Below are positions 16,419 to 25,484 of a stretch of DNA of 40,324 nt, piece after piece (positions within the stretch are counted from its first letter, which is position 1; the number at the start of each line of letters is the position of its first letter). Source of the DNA: Bacteroidia bacterium (GTDB lineage Bacteria > Bacteroidota > Bacteroidia > Bacteroidales > Bacteroidaceae); contig RZZX01000013.1 in NCBI GenBank assembly GCA_009929715.1, positions 1-40,324 on the forward strand, given 5' to 3'. The notes beneath the pieces are model-generated. The model was given only the letters and a program-made list of their open reading frames with translations, made no database searches and was not told the origin of the DNA. The position numbers and the translations under genes are program-made.

Positions 16419-18992
16419 TTAGAAAATCATTAATACCATAAACCGGACACCATTCTGATTGATATTCGGGTTATTGCGGTAAGTAAAACGATGCACATAC
16501 TCAATGTGCAATAATTTGAAAATATTATAAATCCCCACACTCCCCTCGATATAAGGCGTTTTAGGATCCATCACAAAACTCGTGTACTCTCCGTTGCGCA
16601 TCGGGAACCGGAACAAGTCCGGGTTTGTACTCACAAACGGATTATTCTTATCGGTCAGTGCCCCCCAGAGTGCGCGGATGCGGAACATCTCCCGCCACTT
16701 CAACTTCTTCAGTAGCGGCACACGGTTAAAGAGCTTCCCATTCATATCATAAGAGACCGAGAGCGAGGCAAAGCGGTCATTCAAGAACTCCATGTTATTA
16801 ATCAAACAAAACGTCTCCCGTTGCGTGACATACGACAAGTTGGCTTCCGGAAGGATCAACAACGGAAACGGCACGGTGTTCCATTCCGCCCCCGCTTTCA
16901 AGCTGATATCCACCTTCCCCCACGAAGCCGGGAACCAGAATCGTTTCCAAAGGCTCGCCTCCGTGCGGTTAAACTGATACTCGCCACCCAGCACCCCATT
17001 AAATCCCATGGTATGCGTCAGCGTCACGATTGGTGCATCGAGCGATACCGGTACCCGTCGCTGTTTAGAATTAACGAAAGACTCTCCCGGTGCATAACGC
17101 AACGTCACACTCGCTTCGGTAGTGGTGATGTTAGGCACCTTCTCTGGTGTAGGCGATGCTTGGTTACGGATATATTCCAATTTTCCTGTTGGCTCATCGT
17201 TCCGATGGCGCAGCATCGTTTTAAGTCCCAGTCCGCTTAAACTCTCCAACTCATAATGAATTGTGGCATCACGCATGTACGACATCTGATCCACCGTTGT
17301 AGCTTTAAATGCCAGAAAGACATTATCCTTATCCGTAAACAAGAACTTATCCATGGGCGACATCACATCGTAACTGTACGTTGCCGACAGAAAATGTTTC
17401 GGATACTCCCACACTACATAATCCCGTTTATTAAACGAGTACGTCACCGTGCCACTATACTTAAAGCGTTTATCCCTTAGTCCATAAGCTCCATACCCAT
17501 CGACAAACCAATGCGGGTTCAGATGCGCCGTACTCATCCCACTTAACCGAAAACGCGTCCCATCCACATAATTGCCCGAAACCATCGTGTTGATAGGTCC
17601 GATATCGAACTTACTCTTCTTTTCGCGCGTTCCCGTCTCCACGAAGTTCTCGATTAGCGCCTTCGCACCGAAGATGATATACTTAAAAGCCGGAATCTCC
17701 TCCAGCCGTTTCATAAACAGATTCATCGAACTCTCCTTGGCTGTGAGCGGCACCTGACGCACGCCCGACCAATACTCCTCACTCTTCGAAAGCATGTCCG
17801 CCTGCTTAATTACCGATCCTTTTAAACGGAAGAGCCGATCCTCAATGGGATCGAACTTATAATTCGTGTACCTCGTAGTTCGCTCCACCTGCAAGCCGTT
17901 GCTCGCACTCGAGTTCCACGCCATATCCACACAAATCTCATCGTCGGATAAGACCCAATTACCATTCGGCAATTGCTCATACTCCTGCACGATATCCATG
18001 TTGTTCACGAAGTTCACCCCCGTCTTTTTCGGTAGATTCATGGTACACCTCTTCACCGCATAACTCGAATCATTCAGCACATAAAGATGTCCCGTAAACC
18101 CGAAATCTTGTGAATTCTGAGGCACAAACGTGAGGTGCACACACGTCTGTTTATCCACGACCAACGTATCCATGAGGTAATACTTATAAAACGAGATAGC
18201 CTCATTGCCGATGGGGCTAACAAAACGGCGTTGCAGCAAACGGATGTTGTCATCGTACAAGTTGATATCCGCAAAGACATCCTTGAGAACCGTACCCAGC
18301 ATATCACCCGTTGAGAAAAACTCATCGATCCCGTTGGAGTTCAATCCCTTGATAAGGGTCTTTTTGCTCTCCGGCTCCTTCCTGTAAATAATCTGCGAAG
18401 CCGTCTCCTGAACAGACACCGGTAGAATGAGCTTATGCGTTCTCTCCGACACCTCCACCTGATCTTTCAGAAAAGCATACTTCTTATAGATCCCTTTTTC
18501 CAACTTCTCTGGTGTTAAGTCATTGATTGAGGTTTTCATCTTCTCATACTTATCCACCTGATAATAGGCATTACTCTCCAACTTCTGCGCCTTCTTATGG
18601 CTAATCACCTGCCGCATGAAGTCCACCGCCGGGTTATTCTTCCGCGAATACTTCTCCTTTTTAGGTTTCACCACCACCTCATTCAGCAGCACATTATCGG
18701 GCGATAACGCTACATGAAGCGTCTTTAGCCCCGGTGTCAGTCTGACCACCTTCGTCTTATACCCAATGGTTGAAAACGTCAGTTCCGACCATCCGCGGCG
18801 TGTCTCTACCTTGTATTCCCCCTTGACATTCGATACTGTTCCAACCCCTTTACCCTCATAGAAGACCGATACATACATCAACGGCTCTTGCGTTGACGCA
18901 TCTGTAATGACCCCTTTAAGCTGCGCCAAGAGAGTAGGCGTTTGAATCAGAAGAAGTAGAACTATGATTAATTTTAAATACTGTTGTCTCAT
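16419..18992 (-). CDS. DUF5686 / carboxypeptidase-regulatory-like outer-membrane protein
   Basis: An 857-aa envelope protein. A signal peptide (about 1-24) precedes a carboxypeptidase D regulatory-like beta-sandwich (about 24-105, from LKGVITDASTQEPLMYVSVFYEG) of the kind found at the N-terminus of SusC proteins. The remaining DUF5686 part is rich in amphipathic strands and ends in MVLMIF, so a beta-barrel in the outer membrane is likely. No TonB plug domain is evident. The function of the family is unknown to me. It is the first gene of an operon with rarA and the dehydrogenase; that association looks positional rather than functional. Confidence 0.85.
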   Translation of the reverse strand: MRQQYLKLIIVLLLLIQTPTLLAQLKGVITDASTQEPLMYVSVFYEGKGVGTVSNVKGEYKVETRRGWSELTFSTIGYKTKVVRLTPGLKTLHVALSPDNVLLNEVVVKPKKEKYSRKNNPAVDFMRQVISHKKAQKLESNAYYQVDKYEKMKTSINDLTPEKLEKGIYKKYAFLKDQVEVSERTHKLILPVSVQETASQIIYRKEPESKKTLIKGLNSNGIDEFFSTGDMLGTVLKDVFADINLYDDNIRLLQRRFVSPIGNEAISFYKYYLMDTLVVDKQTCVHLTFVPQNSQDFGFTGHLYVLNDSSYAVKRCTMNLPKKTGVNFVNNMDIVQEYEQLPNGNWVLSDDEICVDMAWNSSASNGLQVERTTRYTNYKFDPIEDRLFRLKGSVIKQADMLSKSEEYWSGVRQVPLTAKESSMNLFMKRLEEIPAFKYIIFGAKALIENFVETGTREKKSKFDIGPINTMVSGNYVDGTRFRLSGMSTAHLNPHWFVDGYGAYGLRDKRFKYSGTVTYSFNKRDYVVWEYPKHFLSATYSYDVMSPMDKFLFTDKDNVFLAFKATTVDQMSYMRDATIHYELESLSGLGLKTMLRHRNDEPTGKLEYIRNQASPTPEKVPNITTTEASVTLRYAPGESFVNSKQRRVPVSLDAPIVTLTHTMGFNGVLGGEYQFNRTEASLWKRFWFPASWGKVDISLKAGAEWNTVPFPLLILPEANLSYVTQRETFCLINNMEFLNDRFASLSVSYDMNGKLFNRVPLLKKLKWREMFRIRALWGALTDKNNPFVSTNPDLFRFPMRNGEYTSFVMDPKTPYIEGSVGIYNIFKLLHIEYVHRFTYRNNPNINQNGVRFMVLMIF

Positions 18993-19011
18993 CTTGTTAC
19001 GCTATGATTGA

Positions 19012-19019
19012 CAAAGTTA
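19012..19019 (-). promoter_or_regulatory. -7 box of the DUF5686-rarA operon
   Basis: On the minus strand TAACTTTG matches TAnnTTTG, 19 bases upstream of the ATG at 18992. I see no good -33 TTTG at the expected spacing. Confidence 0.45.
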
Positions 19020-19103
19020 GTAAATAAGTTTTAAGAAGCTATTCCTATAACTTTTTTTACTATTCCTTTTTGCTTCTTTACACCCTAAACACACCTCTTT
19101 CAG

Positions 19104-21974
19104 TTACCGTTTACAAATCCCTTTAAAGTCACAATACTCACACTTCGTCACCTCCTCCGTCTGCGAGAAAGAGAGCTCCTGATCGAACACCTCCTTCAAG
19201 AGTCCATCGAGTCGTTCACGAAACTCATCCTCCAACAGCCCAAAGTTGTCGACCTTCACCTTCGGCTTTCTCGGTTCCCCCATCTCAACAATCGGCGAAT
19301 ACCCCTCCGAGGCAGCCCGATGAATATAGAGTAGGGCAGGAGCCACCTTCAAATTCTGCTGTCGGCTCATGATTGCCGCATAAATAAACGTCTGGAAGAT
19401 GTAATTCGGACGCTTTTCACCCGGTGTAAAAAGCTCCTCGATGCTAGCAGGCACCTTGGGGCTCCCTCCCGTTTTGTAATCCACAATCCGCAACGTATCC
19501 TCCTTCACGTCCAACCGGTCGATGGTACCACCCAGCTTCAGTGCCACCCGTTCTCCAGAACCCAAAGTCAGCTCCACCACCTCGTGTACCTGCTGCTCCA
19601 TGCCCCTCATCTCGAACGGCGCATACTGTAAATCGTTGCGCAGCAACTGCTTTAGATACGACAAGATCACTTTCGAATTAATCAGTTGAAGCCCATTATA
19701 CTCCGGTCTCTCCTCAGCCCCCACATGGAAGAATTCCGTTTTAAAAGCCCGATCCACATACCCCTGCAACCTCGTCTCATCACGCAATAAACGCTCCAAA
19801 TCCTCTTTCCGAACCACCGCCGTATGCGCCTTCATCTCCTCATAAACCAGCTCCGCCGCTTTGTGAAAGATCGTTCCGAATGTGGCCGAATCAATATCCG
19901 CACTCACCTCATCCGGCACCTTTAAGTTGGCTACATACCGGAAATAAAACCGCAAGCTACAATCCAGATACCCGTTTAAGGCCGATGGTGAGAGCACCCC
20001 CGCTTCCGGGTTTACGTTCAGATCGAACCGTTTTCGGAGCCTCTCAATGACCAAGTTGCTCTTCTCAATTCGGATCTCCCGGTGATGTTGAGGCGACTGT
20101 CCCGCTTCCAGATACTCCCGTTTGATGCGGTGCGGTCCCTCCAGTAGAAACTGCAACATAAAGCGCGACCACTCTCCACGGTTCAGCCCGTCCGACGAGG
20201 TGTTATACATCAACGTAATCTGCTCCGCGCGCTGAATCAACCGATAAAAGTAGTACGCATACACCGCATTCTTGTGATCGATCGTGGTCATTCCAAATGC
20301 CTTCCGTAAGTTGTATGGTACAAACGACGAATCTCCTCCGGCTTTCGGCAACTGCCCCTCATTGAGCGAGAGCAGCACCAAATTTCGGAAGTCGAGGTTA
20401 CGCGTCTCAAGAACCCCCATCACCTGCAAACCGATAGCCGGTTCACCGTGAAATGGGATATTCGCACCCGATAAGATGGTATCCAACAGATAACAAAACG
20501 TCTCCAGACGCACCTTCAGCTTCCCCTGTTCTGCTAATGTATAAAGCCGATTTACCGTGAGATAACTCTTAAAGAGCGACTCCCGGTAGAGCTGATTAAA
20601 GATATCCTCGTACCCCTCCTCCTGGCGATAGATCAGCGACACCTCCTTCAGCAAGTCACTCAGGTAACCACACAACCCCGTGAGCGTCTCTCCACAAGGC
20701 GTGAACACCCTTTGCAGAAACTCATCCCGTTGCAGTTCCGAGGGCAACGGATAGAAGCGGTTGTTGTGCGTCAGTTCCCGTTCCAGTGTTGTCGCAAACT
20801 CCGACCTCTGTTGTGTGTACGGATGCTTCAACACCGCCTTCACTGCCTCATAGACAAACCGGCCCGTCTCCGCTCGGTAACCACCCGTTTGCAGTCCCAC
20901 CAATGCCGAGATAAAACTATATACCGGTGTTTGTGCCAGTGGAAAGCCCATTGTGATATTCACATGCTTCACCTCCGAAGGGATGGCGTGCAAGACGGGC
21001 AACAACAACGCTTCGTTGCATAACACCACCGCATGCTCCTTCTCGTTCTCCGTGAGCGTAGAACGAATCCATTCCGGCAAGTAACGCGCCTGTGCATTCT
21101 CCGTTGGCGCCGAGATATAACGAACCTTTTTGGGTTGGCGCATCACATCGAACACACTCTCCGGCAGCTCATTGGGGAACTCCTTCAAGTTCCGTTTGAT
21201 AAACTCCCCTGCCTCGTGATTCTGTGGGCCGAATGCCGTATAATAACGGTCATAATCCCAGTAAAACATCGCCTTTCCAGCCCCTTGGAGTTGGCTGAAC
21301 AACCGATGTTCCACCTTATTCAACACATTAAAGCCCACAAACACATACGTCTCATACTTCAACGTTGCCGTGTCTAGTCGTTCGATCGCATCCCGATAAA
21401 GCATCCCCTCATAAGCCATTCCCTGCGCTGCGAGCTGCTCCCGGTAACGGTGATAGATCGTTCCCAGCCTCTCCCAAAGCGAGAGAAATTTCTCTTTTAG
21501 CACCGTCTGCCGTTCGATCGAGAAGTTGGCGAAAAACTGGCGGATCGCCTCCTCCTGTTCCGGCTCCAGATACTCATACCCCTCTGTATACTGCTTCAGC
21601 TCACTCAAGTTGCTAAACAACCGGTCAGCGTCGACCAAGTTCTTATCCACATCATCAAAATCGGCAATCAATAACTCCCCCCAGAAATAGAACTCATCCA
21701 GTGATTCCGCACTCTTCGTCTCCTCCACAAACACCTCGTACAGCTCACACACCAAAGCGATTGCGTCCGCCGCTTTTAAGGGCGACAACTGCCTGAACAG
21801 CTCACTGATACTCACTGATGCCGGTGCCCAGATCGGTCGATCCGACAACTTCGACAAATACTCATTAAAAAAGAGATGTGCCCGTTTGTTGGGAAACACC
21901 AATGCCACACGCGACAAATCGTGTCCGATCTTATTATAAAGGTCCTCGGCGACCCATTCTAAAAATGTTTTCAT
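19104..21974 (-). CDS. addB: AddB-type PD-(D/E)XK nuclease subunit
   Basis: A 956-aa protein with the AddB layout: an inactive helicase-like N-terminal part beginning with VALVFPNKRAHLFF, and a C-terminal RecB-family nuclease. The nuclease core shows LRIVDYKTG with D832 and K834, followed by the Q-containing helix (NYIFQTFIYAA). Four cysteines, C672 (GYLDCSLRF) and C945, C948, C954 (CEYCDFKGIC), make the iron-sulphur staple of AddB nucleases. With AddA it would resect double-strand breaks for recombination and degrade linear foreign DNA. Its start overlaps the addA stop by four bases (ATGA). I did not find a canonical Walker A motif. Confidence 0.85.
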   Translation of the reverse strand: MKTFLEWVAEDLYNKIGHDLSRVALVFPNKRAHLFFNEYLSKLSDRPIWAPASVSISELFRQLSPLKAADAIALVCELYEVFVEETKSAESLDEFYFWGELLIADFDDVDKNLVDADRLFSNLSELKQYTEGYEYLEPEQEEAIRQFFANFSIERQTVLKEKFLSLWERLGTIYHRYREQLAAQGMAYEGMLYRDAIERLDTATLKYETYVFVGFNVLNKVEHRLFSQLQGAGKAMFYWDYDRYYTAFGPQNHEAGEFIKRNLKEFPNELPESVFDVMRQPKKVRYISAPTENAQARYLPEWIRSTLTENEKEHAVVLCNEALLLPVLHAIPSEVKHVNITMGFPLAQTPVYSFISALVGLQTGGYRAETGRFVYEAVKAVLKHPYTQQRSEFATTLERELTHNNRFYPLPSELQRDEFLQRVFTPCGETLTGLCGYLSDLLKEVSLIYRQEEGYEDIFNQLYRESLFKSYLTVNRLYTLAEQGKLKVRLETFCYLLDTILSGANIPFHGEPAIGLQVMGVLETRNLDFRNLVLLSLNEGQLPKAGGDSSFVPYNLRKAFGMTTIDHKNAVYAYYFYRLIQRAEQITLMYNTSSDGLNRGEWSRFMLQFLLEGPHRIKREYLEAGQSPQHHREIRIEKSNLVIERLRKRFDLNVNPEAGVLSPSALNGYLDCSLRFYFRYVANLKVPDEVSADIDSATFGTIFHKAAELVYEEMKAHTAVVRKEDLERLLRDETRLQGYVDRAFKTEFFHVGAEERPEYNGLQLINSKVILSYLKQLLRNDLQYAPFEMRGMEQQVHEVVELTLGSGERVALKLGGTIDRLDVKEDTLRIVDYKTGGSPKVPASIEELFTPGEKRPNYIFQTFIYAAIMSRQQNLKVAPALLYIHRAASEGYSPIVEMGEPRKPKVKVDNFGLLEDEFRERLDGLLKEVFDQELSFSQTEEVTKCEYCDFKGICKR

Positions 21975-24900
21975 ACCTGTTCGATCAGCTCTTCATCTAC
22001 ATACCACAGATACCCTGTGATGTTCTTATACCCCATTTGGCGGAGCAAAGCCATATAGCCCTCCACCTGCTTATTATACTTTTTCTTCGGTTTCCCAAAC
22101 TTAAAGTCCACCACGACCACTTCATCCGCCTTCATCATCACCCGGTCCGGTCGGCGTGTTTGCAACACCCCTTTCTCTCGGAAAATAATCGCACACTCGT
22201 TGAACAACGTCCACTCACCCGAGTACCACGTCTGCACCTCAGGCGTGGCAAACGCCTGATGCGTCAGCTCCCGAATCTCCTTCGCCTGCTCGCAACTACC
22301 GATCACCCCTTCAAACAGCAGTGCCTCGATGGCCGCATCAATATCCTCCTCCTTCTCGATGGCCGAGAACAGCGTATGCAGCAACTGTCCGCGGTTGATA
22401 AACCGGTTGTCCGACTCCTCCTCACTCACCCCCTTGATAAAGTCGGCCGAGCGGTTGGACTGCAAGAACTCTATTTGCGGTCGGATAGACTCCATTCGCA
22501 CCGGAATCTTCTCCGCCTGCTGCGTCAAACAATTGGCAGACACCTTCACCTTCTCCACCTCCGAGGCACAAAGTTCCCCCACCTCGTAACACCGTCCATC
22601 CCAGTCGGCCTCCTCCTGGCGCATCATCATCCCCAACGCTTCAGAGAGCAGCTCAGACATCGTCCGTTTCTGATCCGCCTTGCTCCATATAATCAGATTC
22701 TTCCCTGTTCGGGTAAACGCCACATACAGCAAGTTCAGATTATCCACCCACAGCTGCAACCGTTCATTCAAGTACTGCGGTCGGTAGATAGACTCCGCCA
22801 TCTGCGAAGAGTAGTTCACCGGCACAATATCCAACCCGTTGAACGGTTGGTCCTCTGGCACACACCACACCAACTGATTATTCGTTTCATTCTCCAACTT
22901 CCAGTCGCAGAAAGGCAACAACACCGTGTGGAACTCCAGCCCCTTCGACTTATGAATCGAGAAGATCCGAATCCCCTCCACCTCCCCACTGGGAATGGTC
23001 TTCTTACACAACGTCTCCTCCCAGTACGTCAGGAACAGATCCCGATCCGACGAGTGGTTCTGCACATACGTGGTCACCGCATCAAAGAAAGCAAACATAT
23101 ACGCCTCCTGCTGCTCAATGCGAGAAAGCTCAAAACAGACAAACAACTCCTCGAAGAGTTCATAAAGCGGCATCAAAGCCAATTGCTTCTGCTGCTCCAA
23201 GAACGCCTTCGGCAGATACTGCTCGATAACCTCCTCTAGCAGCAACCCGTTCCAATCCGTTGCCTCCTGTAAAACCTCGTTGCGGTAACTCAAAGCCAAC
23301 TGCGCCAATGCTGCCCGATCCTTCGGGTTCGACAGATAGCGCACTGCCATCACCAGTAAGTTCACCGCCAAAGACGCATCCAGTCGGAACGCTTCATCAG
23401 AAACCACCTTCAGGTGCAGTACCTTATCAAAATAATCCGCTATCGGTGGGATATTCTTATTCTTCCGCACCAAGATCGCTATATCATTCAACTTCACGTC
23501 CGCAGCCAACAGTCGGCTAACCTCCTCTCCCAGGCATTTAAGTGTCTGTTCCGGGTAAGACAACTCCTCATCCGGTTCGATAAACTCCACCTTCACATAC
23601 CCCCTCTCTGTAGTTTGTGGCGACTCCTGTGCCACATCACTATACGCCCGTTGCAGTTCATCACAATCCACCCCCAGCTCCTGTCGATGCACCCCGTTGA
23701 GATACGTCACAGCCGCCTCGAACACCCGGTTGTTAAACTGAATAACCCTCGCCTCACTCCGTCTGTTCGTGGTCAGTGTCTTCTCTCGGATAGGGAAGTG
23801 CCCGATGCGAGTCTTCAAACCATTCAAAATCCCCCAGTCGCCATTCCGCCACCGGTAGATAGACTGCTTCACATCCCCCACAATCAGGCTGTTGGCCCCT
23901 TTCGACAACCCCTCTATAAGCAGCAGTTTAAAATTATCCCATTGCATCTTACTCGTATCCTGAAACTCATCGATCATGATATGCCCGATATTCGTTCCGA
24001 TCTTTTCAAACACAAAAGACGAGTCGCCCTCTTTCACCAAACGGTGTAGCAACGCATTCGTATCCGACAGTAAAAAACGGTTATGCTCCCGGTTAATCAG
24101 TCGCACCTCCTCGTCGATATTCGCCAACAACTGCACCTTGTTCAGATGTTGCAGAGAGAGTCGGCAACTATTTACAATCTTATTATTCTTCGGGCGATAC
24201 CGTTCGGCATCCTCCAAGAGCGGTATCAACCTGCTCTCTGCCAGTTCCAAGATCTCTTTCCGTCTGCTCGAACTCTTCGTCGTCCAGTTCTCCGCACTCT
24301 CCAAGCACTTCTCCACTGTTACATTCCGCACCCCCTCATCGATCAGTCCACTCTTCAGCTTACGGAAATAACTCCCGATACCTTTCGAGCTATTTTTTAG
24401 ATCATCCGGTTGCAGTGCCCGTCCGTCGAGCTCCTTTTCAAAACGTTCGGAGAACCCAGCCATCTGCTCCAATGCCGCCTTCTCCAGCTCCTTCAGCTCC
24501 TTCCGATAAGACTTAATACTATCCGGTGATTTGAGTCGTTCACGCAGTCCATCACCCTTTTCGATATACCCCTCATCGAAGATATTCCGTCCGAAGTTTT
24601 TCACCTCATCGGACACATTCCACCGTTTATCATCGGCTATTCGCTCATCAATATAATCGAGCAGCCAAGCCAACACCGGCGATTTCGGTCCCAGTTTCTC
24701 GATCAAGCTATCGACGGCATCACTCAGCACCTGTGCGTTATCCAGCTCGATATTCAAGTTCGGGCTCAGTTCCAACTCACGTGCTAAGTTGCGCATCACC
24801 GTTTGGAAAAAAGAGTCGATAGTTTCCACTCTGAAGCGGCTATAATCATGTAAGATAGCCGTGAGCGCATTTCCGGCTGCCAGTCGGATCTCGTTGTTCG

Positions 24901-25141
24901 TGAGCCCCGTCTCCTCCTCGATCTTCTTGAGGTAAGGCACCGACGCTTGGTCGCCGATATGAATGCCATGCAGCTGGCTTAAGATGCGTTCCTTCATCTC
25001 CGCTGTGGCCTTATTGGTAAAAGTCACCGCCAGAATTTGTCGGTAAGCTTTGGGATTCTGAATGAGTAGTTTGATGTACTCCACAGCCAGCGTAAAGGTC
25101 TTTCCCGAACCGGCTGAGGCTTTATAAACAAGAAGTTCCAT
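21971..25141 (-). CDS. addA: AddA-type UvrD/Rep helicase-nuclease
   Basis: A 1056-aa superfamily 1A helicase with a C-terminal nuclease. Walker A is ASAGSGKT at residues 8-15, almost at the N-terminus. Motif II is IMIDEFQDTSK, motif III is GDVKQSIYRWRNGDW, motif V is FSIHKSKGLEF and motif VI is LLYVAFTRTGKNL. The nuclease motif is VVDFKFGKP (D1012, K1014), preceded by RRPDRV. The open frame has 18 more codons upstream, but the first ATG (25195) falls inside the -7 promoter box, so I chose the ATG at 25141. It is coupled to addB by a 4-base overlap. The pair is the Bacteroidota counterpart of AddAB/RecBCD; I see no third subunit. Confidence 0.9.
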   Translation of the reverse strand: MELLVYKASAGSGKTFTLAVEYIKLLIQNPKAYRQILAVTFTNKATAEMKERILSQLHGIHIGDQASVPYLKKIEEETGLTNNEIRLAAGNALTAILHDYSRFRVETIDSFFQTVMRNLARELELSPNLNIELDNAQVLSDAVDSLIEKLGPKSPVLAWLLDYIDERIADDKRWNVSDEVKNFGRNIFDEGYIEKGDGLRERLKSPDSIKSYRKELKELEKAALEQMAGFSERFEKELDGRALQPDDLKNSSKGIGSYFRKLKSGLIDEGVRNVTVEKCLESAENWTTKSSSRRKEILELAESRLIPLLEDAERYRPKNNKIVNSCRLSLQHLNKVQLLANIDEEVRLINREHNRFLLSDTNALLHRLVKEGDSSFVFEKIGTNIGHIMIDEFQDTSKMQWDNFKLLLIEGLSKGANSLIVGDVKQSIYRWRNGDWGILNGLKTRIGHFPIREKTLTTNRRSEARVIQFNNRVFEAAVTYLNGVHRQELGVDCDELQRAYSDVAQESPQTTERGYVKVEFIEPDEELSYPEQTLKCLGEEVSRLLAADVKLNDIAILVRKNKNIPPIADYFDKVLHLKVVSDEAFRLDASLAVNLLVMAVRYLSNPKDRAALAQLALSYRNEVLQEATDWNGLLLEEVIEQYLPKAFLEQQKQLALMPLYELFEELFVCFELSRIEQQEAYMFAFFDAVTTYVQNHSSDRDLFLTYWEETLCKKTIPSGEVEGIRIFSIHKSKGLEFHTVLLPFCDWKLENETNNQLVWCVPEDQPFNGLDIVPVNYSSQMAESIYRPQYLNERLQLWVDNLNLLYVAFTRTGKNLIIWSKADQKRTMSELLSEALGMMMRQEEADWDGRCYEVGELCASEVEKVKVSANCLTQQAEKIPVRMESIRPQIEFLQSNRSADFIKGVSEEESDNRFINRGQLLHTLFSAIEKEEDIDAAIEALLFEGVIGSCEQAKEIRELTHQAFATPEVQTWYSGEWTLFNECAIIFREKGVLQTRRPDRVMMKADEVVVVDFKFGKPKKKYNKQVEGYMALLRQMGYKNITGYLWYVDEELIEQV

Positions 25142-25192
25142 AGATGTATAGGGTATGTATTGTTCTCTGAGAGTTTGATAATTATTTATACA

Positions 25193-25200
25193 CAAAGATA
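25193..25200 (-). promoter_or_regulatory. -7 box of addA-addB
   Basis: On the minus strand TATCTTTG is a full TAnnTTTG match. The predicted start near 25186 lies downstream of the first in-frame ATG (25195), which rules that codon out and leaves a leader of about 45 nt before the ATG at 25141. A -33 box is not obvious. Confidence 0.55.
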
Positions 25201-25278
25201 ACCTTTTTTAGGCTAACGGACGAGGATTAAAGTCACTATTTTTTGCGATAATCCGAATTCTCTATTGCTACGACTCTC

Positions 25279-25314
25279 AAACAGAGCGGTCCTCTTAGCT
25301 AAACAGAGCGGTCC
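25279..25314. repeat. direct repeat of 14 bp at the island edge
   Basis: AAACAGAGCGGTCC occurs twice with a 22-base period. It lies where composition changes into the RloA/RloB island. It could be a regulator binding site or a scar of insertion; nothing in the sequence decides between these. Confidence 0.7.
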
Positions 25315-25445
25315 GTGTATGAAGTGTGAAAGTAGTTTGGCTGGCTATATTAAAATTGGGTTAGTTTTCAGGAGTGATAAGGTATAAATATAGTTAAAAC
25401 TTGCTATTGTCCGTATGAAATGTACGTAATATGGCTGTTTTTGAC

Positions 25446-25453
25446 TAGATTTG
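25446..25453 (+). promoter_or_regulatory. -7 box of the RloA/RloB operon
   Basis: TAGATTTG matches TAnnTTTG, 31 bases upstream of the ATG at 25485. No TTTG is present at the -33 spacing. Confidence 0.45.
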
Positions 25454-25484
25454 CGACAAGATTGACAATTAAACCCATACGAAT

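Larger units (their letters stand above)
25201..25484. other. AT-rich intergenic region with a 14-bp direct repeat
   Basis: This gap separates addA from the divergent ATPase gene. It holds two perfect copies of AAACAGAGCGGTCC (25279-25292 and 25301-25314, 22 bases apart) and a -7 box at 25446-25453. I see no coding sequence. The composition becomes AT-rich from about 25330. Confidence 0.6.

Noticed and set aside
16419..18992. TonB-dependent receptor (SusC type)
   Set aside because: It has the carboxypeptidase-regulatory-like domain but no recognisable TonB plug domain; DUF5686 fits length and layout.
21878..23239. Plus-strand open frame of 453 codons
   Set aside because: It lies antisense to addA, whose helicase motifs and nuclease motif are clear. 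Its Leu/Arg/His-rich composition is that of an antisense shadow.
25142..25195. 18-codon N-terminal extension of AddA
   Set aside because: Its ATG lies within the -7 promoter box, upstream of the predicted transcript start, and Walker A normally sits close to the N-terminus.
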